From positions 41,801-105,800 of the forward strand of contig QCJR01000005.1 in assembly GCA_003215895.1 (NCBI GenBank): a stretch of 64,000 bases of DNA. The letters run 5' to 3'. The DNA is from Prochlorococcus sp. AG-409-D14 (lineage in GTDB: Bacteria > Cyanobacteriota > Cyanobacteriia > PCC-6307 > Cyanobiaceae). Each line of letters starts with the position of its first letter. Position 1 is the stretch's first letter. Below, piece by piece: positions 9,475-19,421 of the stretch. The notes beneath the pieces were generated by a model, which made no database searches, was not told the origin of the DNA, and saw only the letters and a list, made by a program, of their open reading frames with translations. The position numbers and the translations under genes were made by a program.

Positions 9475-9933
9475 TTAAATTCCTAACTGTTTAAGTAATG
9501 GAGGAAATAATAATAAAACAGCAATCAGCACCGAACTGATTGAAGCTACTAAAACTGCCCCAGCTGAACAATCTTTAGCAATTTGAGCGAGAGGATGAAA
9601 TCTTTTCCCAATAGCCAAATCAACAACAGATTCAACCGCTGTATTAAGCAATTCAACTACTAACACACTAGTGGCTGTAAGGGCCATTATTGCTAAATCA
9701 CTTTTATTAAGGCCTAAAAAAAAGCTCAAGCCAAACGCACCCAATGCAAAACCAACATGAATCCGAAAATTTCTCTGGGTCGAGAAAGCGTATCTTAAGC
9801 CTTTAGCTGCATATAAAAAGCTAGTTGGTAAATTTTTAGCTATCTTCCATGATGATCTTTTACTGGGTCTTTGAAGAGTTTTAGACCTGCCCCCAATTTC
9901 TCTCTCAGAGTCATTGGATATCTCAGTAACCAT
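9475..9933 (-). CDS. dgkA: Diacylglycerol kinase (prokaryotic DgkA family)
   Basis: A small integral-membrane kinase that phosphorylates diacylglycerol or a related lipid such as undecaprenol. The family signature is present: KGLRYAFSTQRNFRIH, VELLNTAVESVVDLAI and KDCSAGAVLVAS, with three membrane segments in the C-terminal two thirds. About 35 polar residues precede the conserved part, which is long for E. coli DgkA. The real substrate in cyanobacteria is not settled by sequence. It lies 25 bases downstream of ybeY. Confidence 0.92.
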   Translation of the reverse strand: MVTEISNDSEREIGGRSKTLQRPSKRSSWKIAKNLPTSFLYAAKGLRYAFSTQRNFRIHVGFALGAFGLSFFLGLNKSDLAIMALTATSVLVVELLNTAVESVVDLAIGKRFHPLAQIAKDCSAGAVLVASISSVLIAVLLLFPPLLKQLGI

Positions 9934-9958
9934 ATTTGTAAACCTTCAACTCTTTATT

Positions 9959-10543
9959 TTAAAGAATACCTCTAATATCAAGAAGTTGCTCTTGAATCAA
10001 AAGCATTTTATTAAGGCTCTCTTCATCACCATGGTCCCAACCCAAAAGGTGTAAGAGACCATGAGTAGCAAGCCATCTAAGTTCTCTAAATAAATCAGCA
10101 TTATTATCTTTGGCTTGCCTTATTGCTGTCGGGACTGAGATAACTATGTCACCCAATTCGATACATTCATTACTTACTCCAAAAAAGGTCTCATCAATCA
10201 TGGGAAATGACAGCACATCTGTACTTTTTGATTGCCCGAGCCAGGTATAATTCAAATCAAGAATTTTCTTATCATTAGTTAATTCCAACCCCAAGCTAAA
10301 TTGAGACGCATTTAGAACTATTTCCGGACACTTAAATGCTGAATTTACTTGTATGAATCTAATCCAACTTCCTATTTCCTCAATCCATTGACTTGGATTT
10401 TTCATCAAATCCAAAGACTCACTGTTCACAAAAACATCTAAATCTTGAACCGGGAAGGGTGTAAAAGAAAGGTCAACATCCAATTTAGAAAAGCTACTCG
10501 AAAAATTCTCCATAAAGTTATTGAGGAATATGAGGTTTTCCAA
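9959..10543 (-). CDS. ybeY: Endoribonuclease YbeY (rRNA maturation factor)
   Basis: A zinc-dependent RNase involved in 16S rRNA 3' maturation and ribosome quality control. The metal-binding motif HGLLHLLGWDH (161-171) and the preceding STDVLSFPM and LGDIVIS stretches are typical. The ORF-track start overlaps the DUF3285 gene by 26 bases. A second ATG at 10513 (MENFSSSF) would remove the overlap and may be the true start. The N-terminal 60 residues are variable in the family, so both starts fit. Confidence 0.94.
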   Translation of the reverse strand: MENLIFLNNFMENFSSSFSKLDVDLSFTPFPVQDLDVFVNSESLDLMKNPSQWIEEIGSWIRFIQVNSAFKCPEIVLNASQFSLGLELTNDKKILDLNYTWLGQSKSTDVLSFPMIDETFFGVSNECIELGDIVISVPTAIRQAKDNNADLFRELRWLATHGLLHLLGWDHGDEESLNKMLLIQEQLLDIRGIL

Positions 10544-10709
10544 GAACAGCCACTAAAAGAATAAATCCCAGGAAACCGAAAGCTGTTAAGCCAAAATGAG
10601 AAAGGCTTTGACTACCTTTCCGAACCATATTTTTCATCGCAAGTTTGACAAAACTTGGAGGTGGAGTTGCTTTCTTGGTGAGGTCATCAGAAATCATTTT
10701 TTTATTCAT
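10518..10709 (-). CDS. DUF3285 family small protein
   Basis: A 63-residue protein with a conserved PPPSFVKLAMKNMVRKGSQSLSHFGLTAFGFLGFILLVAVLG core and one C-terminal membrane helix (about residues 40-58). This matches DUF3285, a small family found in cyanobacteria with no known function. It lies between prfB (11 bases) and ybeY (overlap), so it is co-transcribed with translation-related genes. That neighbourhood alone does not assign a function. Confidence 0.8.
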   Translation of the reverse strand: MNKKMISDDLTKKATPPPSFVKLAMKNMVRKGSQSLSHFGLTAFGFLGFILLVAVLGKPHIPQ

Positions 10710-10720
10710 ATCCAGTTGAT

Positions 10721-11831
10721 TTATGATTCTTCAATATTTTGCCTTAAAAGAGACTGAATAAATATATCTATTTCCCCATTCATTACTGAATCTACATCTG
10801 TTGTCTCTTGTTCAGTACGTAAGTCCTTTACCATTTGATAAGGGTGAAAAACATAATTTCTAATTTGATTGCCCCATGCAGCCTCAACAATATCCCCTCT
10901 GATATCTGCAATCTCTGCAGCCCTTTGCTCTACTGCTATTACCATCAATTTTGATTTTAGAAGAGCCATTGCTTTGTCTTTATTTTGAAGCTGTGATCTT
11001 TCTTGTGTACATCGAACGGCAATACCTGTAGGCACATGGAGAATCCGAACTGCAGTTTCAACTTTATTTACATTTTGTCCTCCTGCTCCACCTGAGCGAC
11101 TTGTCGTGATTTCTAAATCTTTTTCAGGGATTTCAAGTTCAACCTCTTCATCCAGTTTAGGCATAACTTCAACTCCAGCGAAACTGGTTTGTCGCTTTCC
11201 ATTTGCATTGAAAGGAGAAATTCTGACTAAACGATGGGTCCCCTTTTCATTTTGTAAAAAACCATATGCGTATAAACCTTCTATTTCGATGGTCACACTT
11301 TTAATTCCCGCTTCCTCTCCCTCTGACAGTTCATTAATAATTACTTTCATACCATTGTTTTCAGCCCAACGGGTATACATCCGTAGAAGCATTTGGGCCC
11401 AATCTTGAGCATCAGTTCCTCCAGCACCAGCATTAATTGAGAGAACTGCACCCTCCTTATCATAAGTGCCACTTAAGAGACGCTCCATCTCCCAACGTTC
11501 AAGTTCTTGCTTTAATTTCTCAAGTACATGGTGAGCCTCAGCAAGCATTTCTTCATCAGGATCTAACTCATAAAGCTCTAACGAAAGATTTGCGTCCTCA
11601 ATAGAACCTCTCCATGTAATGAGTTTTTCTAACTCTGCTTTAACCTCATCAAGTTGACGCATCTGTTTTTGTGCATTTTTGGGATCGTTCCAAAAATCAG
11701 GTTGCGATGCAACTTGCTCTAAGTCCTTTTTTCTAGCTAGCAATGCAGGTTCGTCAAAGACAATCCTGGGCTGTACCCAGGCGAGCAGTCAATAAAGAAA
11801 GGTCTCTTTTAAAATCAGTCAGGTCTTGCAA
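10721..11831 (-). CDS. prfB: Peptide chain release factor 2, with programmed +1 frameshift
   Basis: RF2 releases the peptide at UGA and UAA stops. The ORF-track entry (10721-11743, 340 aa) has the GGQ motif ([11 protein letters not shown]) but begins in mid-domain ([17 protein letters not shown]). The missing N-terminus lies just upstream in another frame: [25 protein letters not shown], then CTT TGA C. A +1 shift at CTTTGAC joins it to [10 protein letters not shown], giving about 369 residues, close to the 365 of E. coli RF2. I place the start at TTG 11831; an in-frame ATG at 11870 is possible but lies only 19 bases from the divergent grxC. First gene of the minus-strand run. Confidence 0.93.
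11753..11759 (-). other. Programmed +1 frameshift site of prfB (CTTTGAC)
   Basis: On the minus strand the 0-frame reads CAG GAT TGT CTT TGA, and the +1 frame continues CTT GAC GAA CCT. The slippery CTT followed by TGA-C is the known autoregulatory RF2 site: the ribosome pauses at UGA when RF2 is scarce and shifts +1. An AGGA sits four bases upstream of the CTT, where the stimulatory Shine-Dalgarno-like element is expected. Confidence 0.93.
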
Positions 11832-11889
11832 ACGAGGTAATAGAATTAATACATTAAAAGCTATCAGCATATCAACCCAAAAACTATAA

Positions 11890-12180
11890 ATGAACAGATC
11901 AATTCACGATTCAGGCATAACTACAGTGGAAATATACACTTGGAGATTTTGCCCATTTTGCCTACGTGCCAAAGCACTACTAAATGAGAAAGGAGTTCAA
12001 TTCACAGAATATTCTATTGATGGAGACAATGATGCAAGGACAAAAATGTCTGAAAGAGCAGGAGGTCGCAGAACTGTTCCACAAATTTTTATTAATGGAG
12101 AAAGTATTGGAGGTTGCGACGAGCTCTACGAACTTGAGAGCAATAACGAATTAAATGAACTGATTGGAATTAGAAATTGA
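11890..12180 (+). CDS. grxC: Glutaredoxin
   Basis: A dithiol glutaredoxin of 96 residues that reduces protein disulfides and mixed disulfides using glutathione. The active site is CPFC (C21-C24), with the cis-proline motif GRRTVPQIFING and the glutathione-contacting GGCDEL. It lies three bases before gshB, so the cofactor-making enzyme and its user share an operon. It is divergent from prfB. Confidence 0.95.
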   Translation: MNRSIHDSGITTVEIYTWRFCPFCLRAKALLNEKGVQFTEYSIDGDNDARTKMSERAGGRRTVPQIFINGESIGGCDELYELESNNELNELIGIRN

Positions 12181-12183
12181 TTC

Positions 12184-13113
12184 ATGAAGCAACTATTTGT
12201 TCTAGATCCAATTGAGAATATTAATCCCCAAAAGGATTCATCAGCAGCACTTATGCAAGCCGCATCTAGGGCTAAAATAGATGTTTGGATCTGTACTCCT
12301 TCTGACCTGCAAGCCCGAGGGGACGATGCATGGGTAGTTTCTAATAAAGTCACTTGTGAACCATGGATCACTGTCCATTCATCTCAAAGCCTTCCTTTAA
12401 GAGATTTCTCATGCATTTGGATGCGCAAAGACCCCCCTGTTGATGAGGCTTTTTTATACGCAACTCATTTATTAGAAGTTGCAGAAAGAGATGGTGTAAA
12501 TGTAATTAATAAGCCTGCATCACTTAGAGCTTGGAATGAAAAGTTAGGAGCTTTAAGGTTTAGTGATTTAATGGCTCCCACTCTTGTCGCGAGTCGGGTG
12601 GAGCAATTAATTACATTTGCAAAAGAGTACGGAGAAGTTGTTTTGAAGCCACTTGGAGGGAAAGGCGGGCAAGGAGTTATACGAATTGCAAAGGACGCCC
12701 CAGGTTTAGAGGCATTACTCGAATTGGTTACTTCACAAGAACATTTACCAGTTATGATGCAACAATTTTTGCCAGAAGTAATAAATGGCGATAAAAGAAT
12801 CCTTTTGGTTAATGGAGAGCCATTAGGTGCAATTAATAGACGTCCAAAAAAAGGAGACTTCAGAAGCAACCTCGCTTTAGGTGGAAAGGCTGAGATAACT
12901 AAATTAACTCCTAAAGAAATAGAGATATGTGATCAAATAAAGCCTGCTTTACAAGATGAAGGGCTATTTTTTGTTGGTATAGATGTTATTGGAGGGATGC
13001 TAAGTGAGATTAATGTTACGAGCCCAACTGGTATTAGAGAAGTAGAAAACCTAATGAATGTTCCATTAGCAGATCAAGTAATTGATTATCTTATTGATCA
13101 TTTGAACAATTAA
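12184..13113 (+). CDS. gshB: Glutathione synthetase
   Basis: An ATP-grasp enzyme joining gamma-glutamylcysteine and glycine. The sequence shows the family's start ([20 protein letters not shown]), [17 protein letters not shown] for ATP binding, [29 protein letters not shown] and the metal-binding C-terminus [24 protein letters not shown]. The 309 residues are usual. It is downstream of grxC. Its 3' end overlaps the end of the convergent menF by 23 bases. Confidence 0.97.
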   Translation: MKQLFVLDPIENINPQKDSSAALMQAASRAKIDVWICTPSDLQARGDDAWVVSNKVTCEPWITVHSSQSLPLRDFSCIWMRKDPPVDEAFLYATHLLEVAERDGVNVINKPASLRAWNEKLGALRFSDLMAPTLVASRVEQLITFAKEYGEVVLKPLGGKGGQGVIRIAKDAPGLEALLELVTSQEHLPVMMQQFLPEVINGDKRILLVNGEPLGAINRRPKKGDFRSNLALGGKAEITKLTPKEIEICDQIKPALQDEGLFFVGIDVIGGMLSEINVTSPTGIREVENLMNVPLADQVIDYLIDHLNN

Positions 13114-14491
13114 CCCTATCTAAATTTAATTGATTTCTTAAAACTTCAAATTTCAAAGCCACCTCTTGGATTTCCCCCTCAACAGTTGAGCCTTTTACTA
13201 GGCCAGCACCAGCAAACAATTTAAGTTCATATCCTCTTACATGTCCGTAACGAATGGCTACCCTAAATTCTGAGTTTTGATTTTTATCTATCCATCCAAT
13301 TGGAGAAGCATATGTTTGACGGTCAAATGGTTCCAAAGCTCTCAACCAACTCAAAGATTTACTCAAAGGCAATCCAGCAACTGCAGGAGTTGGATGAAGA
13401 GCTTCAACTAAGTCAAGAGGAGATTTTCCTTTAACACATGCTTGAATAAGAGTATGTAAATGAATTAAATGGCCTTGAGTAATTAATTTTGGTTGAGGGG
13501 AAGGACTTGCTTTAATACCTTTTCTTAAAAGTTGTTCGACAATAGAGTTAACTACAAAATGGTGTTCTCTTAAATCTTTAGAAGATGCAAGTAATTCTTT
13601 TCCATCATCACCCTTTTTTGCAGTCCCAGCCAAAGCATCGATTAGTAATTGATTTTGATTGAGACTGATCAATCTCTCAGGTGATGCACCAAAAAATGAC
13701 TCATCATAATTTTTTTGCCATAGGAATCGACAACTATTAGTTTGCTGAACTCTTAGGCGAGCAAGTAAGTTCAGCGGATCTAATGGTTTTCTAAGAAAAA
13801 GGCGTTGTCTAGTAGCCAATACAAGCTTATCCAAATCACCTGCATTGATTAATTCGATCCCTTTAGCTAACGCATCTCGATATTGAGATTTCCAATCATT
13901 AGAAAAATTATCGACTAAAAAATTTTCTTTTAGATCATAGAAAATTCGGACTTGTGATCTATTTATCTTTTCTCGCATTAACCATAATCTTTCTACGGAT
14001 TCACGAACATCTGAAGGATTTAGGGCAACTGAATTCAAGCGTAACCATGTCAATCCATCTTTTGCAGTTAATTGCCACTTAGGCAAAACTGCCTGAAGGG
14101 AAAATTTATCATCTATTGATTTTTCATTACTCTTAATTTGATCAAAAAATGAAAATGAAAATAGAATCCTTGATGCTGAAAATGCTGGACTTGGAGAAGC
14201 ATCTATTAATCGAGTAAAAATCTCATCGCTAAACCTTTGTGCATTTTCAAACCTCTTTGGTCCAGATAAATCCAAAGACTGGCAATGTCCTCCGGCAGAA
14301 ATGCACAATTCGGGAGATAGATCCCAAAGAAATCTAAACTGATGTTTTTCAGCAATTAAAGGTAATGTCGTTAAAGGGTCTGTTTGACTTACTGGAACAG
14401 AAATGCTCAAGATACATTCATCAACTTTTCGTTCACTCCAATCACGAAGAGAACTAACTAAAAGCTCACTAAAGACAGGTTCTAAATTCAT
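13091..14491 (-). CDS. menF: Isochorismate synthase
   Basis: A chorismate-utilising enzyme making isochorismate, the first step toward phylloquinone, the photosystem I quinone. The C-terminal chorismate-binding domain is clear: [56 protein letters not shown] and the ending [27 protein letters not shown]. The ORF track begins at TTG 14497; ATG 14491 (MNLEPVF) is more likely. It is divergent from menA, the heart of the quinone cluster. Confidence 0.93.
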   Translation of the reverse strand: MNLEPVFSELLVSSLRDWSERKVDECILSISVPVSQTDPLTTLPLIAEKHQFRFLWDLSPELCISAGGHCQSLDLSGPKRFENAQRFSDEIFTRLIDASPSPAFSASRILFSFSFFDQIKSNEKSIDDKFSLQAVLPKWQLTAKDGLTWLRLNSVALNPSDVRESVERLWLMREKINRSQVRIFYDLKENFLVDNFSNDWKSQYRDALAKGIELINAGDLDKLVLATRQRLFLRKPLDPLNLLARLRVQQTNSCRFLWQKNYDESFFGASPERLISLNQNQLLIDALAGTAKKGDDGKELLASSKDLREHHFVVNSIVEQLLRKGIKASPSPQPKLITQGHLIHLHTLIQACVKGKSPLDLVEALHPTPAVAGLPLSKSLSWLRALEPFDRQTYASPIGWIDKNQNSEFRVAIRYGHVRGYELKLFAGAGLVKGSTVEGEIQEVALKFEVLRNQLNLDRVNCSNDQ

Positions 14492-14593
14492 AACCAATTA
14501 GAGCCTTTAGACATAAATAAACCAATACAGGAACTGCTGCCTAGTCTTAAGGAAAGAACCAAGAAACAACCAGAACAGCAGGTTATTTTATCA

Positions 14594-15517
14594 GTGAAGT
14601 CTTCTACAACTGAAAAGAAACATCTTTGGCAAGCTGCAATTAAGTGGCCTTTATATTCAGTCGCAATAATGCCTGTGATTTTATCTGCAGCATGGGAGCT
14701 AGGAAATAGCGGCAATATTCGTCTAGGGCAATTCATCGGTTTTCTAATTGCCTCTATCTTGATTTTGCTTTGGGAAAATCTTACCAATGATCTTTTTGAC
14801 GATGAAACTGGTGTTGACAAATACAAATTCCACTCCGTAGTCGCTTTAACGGGTAATAAAACCACTGTAAGTCGAGTTGCATATTTTTCTCTTTTATTAG
14901 GTTTATTTATTATATTTATCCTTGCTCTAAGAAGTAAAATAACAGTACTTTTTCTGGTCTTAATTTGTTGTTTCCTTGGATATTTATATCAAGGGCCACC
15001 ATTTAGGCTGGGATACAAGGGGTTAGGAGAACCCCTCTGCTGGATTGCCTTTGGGCCGCTGGCTACAGCTGCAGCACTAATTGTTGTTTCTCCAAAATCT
15101 AATTTTCATTCCATCCCCTGGGGAACAGCGCTGATGGTTGGGGCAGGTCCGGCGATGGCGACCACTTTGGTTCTATTCTGTTCGCATTTTCATCAAATCA
15201 ATCAAGATGCTGCTGTTGGTAAAAAATCACCCTTAGTTATTTTAGGCACTCATCGAGCGGCAGAATTTTTACCGTGGTTGGTTGGTCTAATATTTTCATT
15301 AGAATTATTACCAGTATTAATTGGAATATGGCCAATAACGACTCTTATATGTTTAATTAGCCTTCCTTCAGGTGTAGATCTTATCAAATTAATTAAAAGA
15401 CATCACAACCAACCTGAGCGTATTAAAAACAGTAAGTTTTTAGCTTTACGCTTTCAGACAATAAATGGTTTATGCTTGAGTACAGGTTTTGCTGTATCCT
15501 CATTTTTTTATAATTAA
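14594..15517 (+). CDS. menA: 1,4-dihydroxy-2-naphthoate phytyltransferase
   Basis: A UbiA-type integral-membrane prenyltransferase that attaches a phytyl chain to DHNA in phylloquinone synthesis. The first Asp-rich motif is NLTNDLFDDETGVDK, and there are about eight hydrophobic segments. GYLYQGPPFRLGYKGLGE is typical of MenA. The 307-residue length fits. The start is GTG 14594: the frame is open further upstream but offers no ATG, GTG or TTG before the preceding stop. It heads menA-menC-menE. Confidence 0.93.
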   Translation: MKSSTTEKKHLWQAAIKWPLYSVAIMPVILSAAWELGNSGNIRLGQFIGFLIASILILLWENLTNDLFDDETGVDKYKFHSVVALTGNKTTVSRVAYFSLLLGLFIIFILALRSKITVLFLVLICCFLGYLYQGPPFRLGYKGLGEPLCWIAFGPLATAAALIVVSPKSNFHSIPWGTALMVGAGPAMATTLVLFCSHFHQINQDAAVGKKSPLVILGTHRAAEFLPWLVGLIFSLELLPVLIGIWPITTLICLISLPSGVDLIKLIKRHHNQPERIKNSKFLALRFQTINGLCLSTGFAVSSFFYN

Positions 15518-15536
15518 TTTTTGATTTTCTTAAATC

Positions 15537-16508
15537 ATGAAATTAATAATTAATATCAAGCCATTTTCATTTCAACTAACAAGAAAGTTAATAACCTCGC
15601 AAGGAAGTATTCATAACAAGGTAGGTTTATTGTTGCAAATCAAAGACTCAGATGGGAATTGCGGATGGGGTGAAGTATCACCTCTGGCGAAAAAGGAATT
15701 ACAAAAAAGTATCGAAAGTCTTGATTTTATTGGGAGAAAAACCACAAAAGATTCAATAGAAGATTATTTATGTGAATTGCCAGGAGCACTTGCTTTCGGA
15801 TTAGGAGCATGCCTAGCCGATTTAGAAAATCTGTCTAAAAGTAAGTTAGATTTTGAAGGTTTTGACATCGCAAAATCAGCTTATCTTTTACCTACAGATA
15901 TTGATCCATTAGAGTCAATAATTAAATATGTAGATGGATCAAATGACAAGAAAAGTTCTTGTACAATAAAATGGAAAGTATCTCACCAAGAAAATAACTT
16001 TAAGGAAGAGAAAACATTACAAAAAATCTTAGATATTTTACCAAATAATTTTAAACTTAGAATTGATCCAAATGGAGGATGGAGTCGCCAAAAAGCACAA
16101 GAATGGATCAACGAACTCAAAAACGAACCTCGTTTGGAATGGATTGAACAGCCACTCCCATCAAAAGATATTGAAGGTTTATTTTCCTTAGCCAATCACA
16201 TTCCAATAGCACTAGATGAATCTTTGGTTGAATTTCCATATTTACGAAAAACATGGAAAAGTTGGCAAATACGTCGCCCGGCATTAGATGGTGATCCTAG
16301 ATTGCTGTTAAAAGAAATAGAACAAGAAGGTAGCCAAACAGTTATAAGCACAGCTTTTGAAACTGGGATTGGAAGAAGGTGGATTAATCACCTCGCTGCT
16401 AAGCAAGTCAAAGGGGGAAATCCTTGTGCACCTGGACTTGCACCTGGATGGTGCCCCAAAGGCCCACTCTTTAACAAAAATCCAAAATTAGTCTGGGAAG
16501 CCGTATGA
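15537..16508 (+). CDS. menC: o-Succinylbenzoate synthase
   Basis: An enolase-superfamily dehydratase making o-succinylbenzoate for phylloquinone. Visible are the catalytic lysine region (SCTIKWKVS), the metal ligands (LRIDPNGGWS, WIEQPLP, IALDESL) and the C-terminal VISTAFETGIGRRW. The N-terminal capping domain (GWGEVSPL) is present. The 323 residues are usual. Its stop overlaps the start of menE by four bases (ATGA), so translation is coupled. Confidence 0.93.
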   Translation: MKLIINIKPFSFQLTRKLITSQGSIHNKVGLLLQIKDSDGNCGWGEVSPLAKKELQKSIESLDFIGRKTTKDSIEDYLCELPGALAFGLGACLADLENLSKSKLDFEGFDIAKSAYLLPTDIDPLESIIKYVDGSNDKKSSCTIKWKVSHQENNFKEEKTLQKILDILPNNFKLRIDPNGGWSRQKAQEWINELKNEPRLEWIEQPLPSKDIEGLFSLANHIPIALDESLVEFPYLRKTWKSWQIRRPALDGDPRLLLKEIEQEGSQTVISTAFETGIGRRWINHLAAKQVKGGNPCAPGLAPGWCPKGPLFNKNPKLVWEAV

Positions 16509-17740
16509 CCAAAATTGCAGTTGTAAAATGTATTCCTGAAAAAACCCCGGAATGTTCAAAAGAAATTTTGAACAATTTTGAAAAGCATAACTGGGTATAT
16601 CTAGCACCTCCAAAAGATCATACAAAAATTTCCACATCGTCAATTTTACCTGAAGGAGAAGGAATAATCATTTCAAGCGGAGGGAGCATTGGAGGTCCAA
16701 ATCTTTGTTTACAATCAATTAAAAATCTAACTAATTCGGCTTTAGCAACAGGAACATGGTTAAAGAATCATGGTCTTAAGCCAAATGAGTGCATCATTCT
16801 CAATTCACTACCTTTACATCATATAAGTGGTTTCATGCCTTGGTGGAGACATCACACGTGGCAATCTGAGTATCACTGGATTTCACCTTCTTTAATGCAT
16901 AAACCACTTCAACTTAAGCAGTTTAGTGAAGTATTAACTAATAAGTATAGACGTCCATTGATTACATCCCTAGTTCCAACTCAATTATCGTCTTTGATTG
17001 ATAATCCTGATGGCTTAAAATGGCTTCAATCTCTAGCTATAATCTGGGTTGGAGGGGCTTTGATCTCAACAGAGCTTGCCGACAAAGCACGAAGAAAGTC
17101 TATTAATTTAGCTCCTTGTTATGGGGCCACCGAAACTGTTGCAATGGTGACTTGCCTGAGTCCCATAGATTTTTTAAAAGGAAGTAATAGTGTTGGTTTT
17201 CCTCTCGAAGATGTTGAGATCAGAATCGACAAAAGAAATTCCCTTAAGATTAAAACTAGTAGGATTGCAACTTCACAATGGAAGAATGATAGATTCGAAT
17301 CAATTACAGATACAAATGGATGGTGGGAAGCAGGCGATTTAGCTCAATACATCAATCTCGACAATAGAAAAGCAATACAAATTCTAGGCAGAAGAGATTC
17401 AGCTATAAATTCTGGTGGTGAAACGATTTTCCCAGAAGATATCGAAATAGAATTAATGAAAATAATCTCGAAAAGTCAAATCCCAATTCAAGACATTTTT
17501 GTACTAGGAGTTAGTGATAAGAAATGGGGGCAACGTTTAGTTGCCTTAACTAAATTCAAAGAAAAAGGAATCAACAGATATGCAATCATCTCACTTATGA
17601 GTGATCTCATTAAAGACTGGCAACCATCCAAAAAACCACTACATTGGTACGATTGTCCAAAACTTTCAAGAAATATCAATAAAAAATGGGAAATCAAAAA
17701 ATGGCAAGATTGGATAGCCTTTAATAGACCTATTAACTAA
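16505..17740 (+). CDS. menE: o-Succinylbenzoate-CoA ligase
   Basis: An acyl-adenylating enzyme activating o-succinylbenzoate with CoA. The family elements are present: the P-loop-like IIISSGGSIGGPN, the APCYGATETVAMVT motif, GWWEAGDLAQYI and the hinge GRRDSAINSGGETIFPEDIE. The 411 residues are short beside many adenylating enzymes but normal for MenE. It is the last gene of menA-menC-menE and ends three bases from the convergent thioesterase gene. MenB and MenD must be encoded elsewhere. Confidence 0.92.
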   Translation: MTKIAVVKCIPEKTPECSKEILNNFEKHNWVYLAPPKDHTKISTSSILPEGEGIIISSGGSIGGPNLCLQSIKNLTNSALATGTWLKNHGLKPNECIILNSLPLHHISGFMPWWRHHTWQSEYHWISPSLMHKPLQLKQFSEVLTNKYRRPLITSLVPTQLSSLIDNPDGLKWLQSLAIIWVGGALISTELADKARRKSINLAPCYGATETVAMVTCLSPIDFLKGSNSVGFPLEDVEIRIDKRNSLKIKTSRIATSQWKNDRFESITDTNGWWEAGDLAQYINLDNRKAIQILGRRDSAINSGGETIFPEDIEIELMKIISKSQIPIQDIFVLGVSDKKWGQRLVALTKFKEKGINRYAIISLMSDLIKDWQPSKKPLHWYDCPKLSRNINKKWEIKKWQDWIAFNRPIN

Positions 17741-17743
17741 AAA

Positions 17744-18190
17744 TTAAAAACTAGATTCATGAAGCCACATATTTATTTGCTTAGATAATGCACATATGTC
17801 TCTTGTAATCGGATTTATCGATACATGTTTTATATTTGCCGTGCCGATTTTATGACCATTTTTTTTAAATTTAAATCGAAGTACAAATGAAGAGTCATTT
17901 ATCTTCTCTGGATTTAGTTCGATATTGATAGTATCTCCAACATAAAGTGGTTGAAAATAATTTGCTTCACAATGAACAACTGGTAAAGCTAGATCCAGTT
18001 GGCTTATATTGTTTTGGTTTGTAGGGAAAATTTCTTGTAAAACTGCTCCATATTTTTCTAAACTTGCTTCCCAAGTTTCATGACACCATCTGAATAATTC
18101 AAGAAAATGCACCACGCCAGCAGCATCTGTCTCACCAAAACGAACGGTTCGTTTCAAACATAGCCATTCTCTAGGATTACGCTTTTCCAA
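17744..18190 (-). CDS. 1,4-dihydroxy-2-naphthoyl-CoA hydrolase (hotdog thioesterase)
   Basis: A 148-residue hotdog-fold thioesterase of the 4-hydroxybenzoyl-CoA type. The active-site stretch VRFGETDAAGVVHFLELFRWCHETWE holds the catalytic aspartate (D22). In cyanobacteria this group hydrolyses DHNA-CoA before the MenA step, and the adjacent men genes support that role here. The function is inferred from family and context. It lies five bases downstream of ndhH on the same strand. Confidence 0.85.
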   Translation of the reverse strand: MEKRNPREWLCLKRTVRFGETDAAGVVHFLELFRWCHETWEASLEKYGAVLQEIFPTNQNNISQLDLALPVVHCEANYFQPLYVGDTINIELNPEKINDSSFVLRFKFKKNGHKIGTANIKHVSINPITRDICALSKQINMWLHESSF

Positions 18191-18195
18191 AAAAC

Positions 18196-19380
18196 CTATC
18201 TATCAACGGAACCCATAATCACGTCAATTGAGCCTAAGATGGCCATTATGTCAGCCACCTTAGCTCCCTTCAGGATATGAGGAAGTATCTGCAAATTATT
18301 AGAATCAGCTGCTCTAATTTTAAACCGCCAAGGAGTTACATCATTATTACCTTGAATAAATACTCCTATCTCTCCTTTCCCAGACTCAAGGCGTGTATAT
18401 AATTCACCATTAGGAATCTTAAAAGTAGGTGCGACCTTCTTAGCTACATATTGATAATCAAAGCCTGACATATCTCCCTTTTTCCCCTCAATTGTCCTTT
18501 TTGCCTCAAGATTTTCTGTTGCCCCCCCTGGAATCATCTCACAAGCTTGTCGTAATATTTTTAGTGACTGTCTCATTTCTTCCATACGAACTCTATATCT
18601 TGCATAACAATCACCCTCTTTCTCCCATGCAATATCCCATTCAAAATCGTCATAACACTCATAATGATCTACCTTCCTCAAATCCCATGGAACACCAGCG
18701 GCCCGAAGCATTGGGCCAGAAAGACTCCAATTAATCGCTTGCTCTTTCCCTATAACTCCTAAACCTTCTATACGTCTACGAAAGATAGGGTTATTAGTTA
18801 TCAATTTTTCATACTCATCAATTTTTGGACCAAACCAATTACAAAAATCTTTACATTTTTCCAACCAACCCCAAGGTAAATCACATGCAACGCCACCAAT
18901 ACGAAAATAATTATTATTAATCAATCTCTGACCAGTTGCAGCCTCCCATAAATCATAAATCATCTCTCTTTCTCTAAAAATATAAAAGAAAGGAGTTTGA
19001 GCCCCGACGTCAGCTAAAAATGGGCCTAACCATAGCAAATGATTAGCGATCCTATTCAACTCAAGCATTATCACTCTGATATAACTTGCTCTCTTAGGTA
19101 CCTTTATATTTGCTAAACGCTCAGGAGCATTAACAACAATGGCTTCATAAAACATACCTGCCGCATAATCCATGCGGCTTACGTAAGGAACAAACATGAC
19201 GTTTGTTCTATTCTCAGCAATTTTCTCCATCCCTCTATGCAAGTAACCAATAACTGGTTCACAATCAACAACATCCTCTCCATCAAGGGTTACGACCAAT
19301 CGCAATACCCCATGCATTGATGGATGATGTGGCCCAAAGTTGACCACCATTGGCTCCGTACGCGTTTCAAGCTGCGTCAT
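18196..19380 (-). CDS. ndhH: NAD(P)H-quinone oxidoreductase subunit H
   Basis: The 49-kDa-type subunit of the peripheral arm of the cyanobacterial NDH-1 complex on the thylakoid membrane, close to the quinone site. The start [35 protein letters not shown] and the ending [22 protein letters not shown] are diagnostic. The track start (19398) adds six residues; ATG 19380 ([11 protein letters not shown]) gives 394 residues, which fits the family better. The other NDH-1 genes in the window lie at 30-34, 38-42 and 45 kb. Confidence 0.97.
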   Translation of the reverse strand: MTQLETRTEPMVVNFGPHHPSMHGVLRLVVTLDGEDVVDCEPVIGYLHRGMEKIAENRTNVMFVPYVSRMDYAAGMFYEAIVVNAPERLANIKVPKRASYIRVIMLELNRIANHLLWLGPFLADVGAQTPFFYIFREREMIYDLWEAATGQRLINNNYFRIGGVACDLPWGWLEKCKDFCNWFGPKIDEYEKLITNNPIFRRRIEGLGVIGKEQAINWSLSGPMLRAAGVPWDLRKVDHYECYDDFEWDIAWEKEGDCYARYRVRMEEMRQSLKILRQACEMIPGGATENLEAKRTIEGKKGDMSGFDYQYVAKKVAPTFKIPNGELYTRLESGKGEIGVFIQGNNDVTPWRFKIRAADSNNLQILPHILKGAKVADIMAILGSIDVIMGSVDR

Positions 19381-19421
19381 TGGGCCTAACCAAAGCAATG
19401 TCTAAATACTAGTAAAAACTT

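Noticed and set aside
10721-11743. prfB as a simple ORF starting at TTG 11743
   Set aside because: The conserved RF2 N-terminus continues upstream through the CTTTGAC frameshift site, so this start would cut off a known domain.
14488-14865. 125-aa minus-strand ORF
   Set aside because: It lies opposite the start of menA and has no family features; menA codes here.
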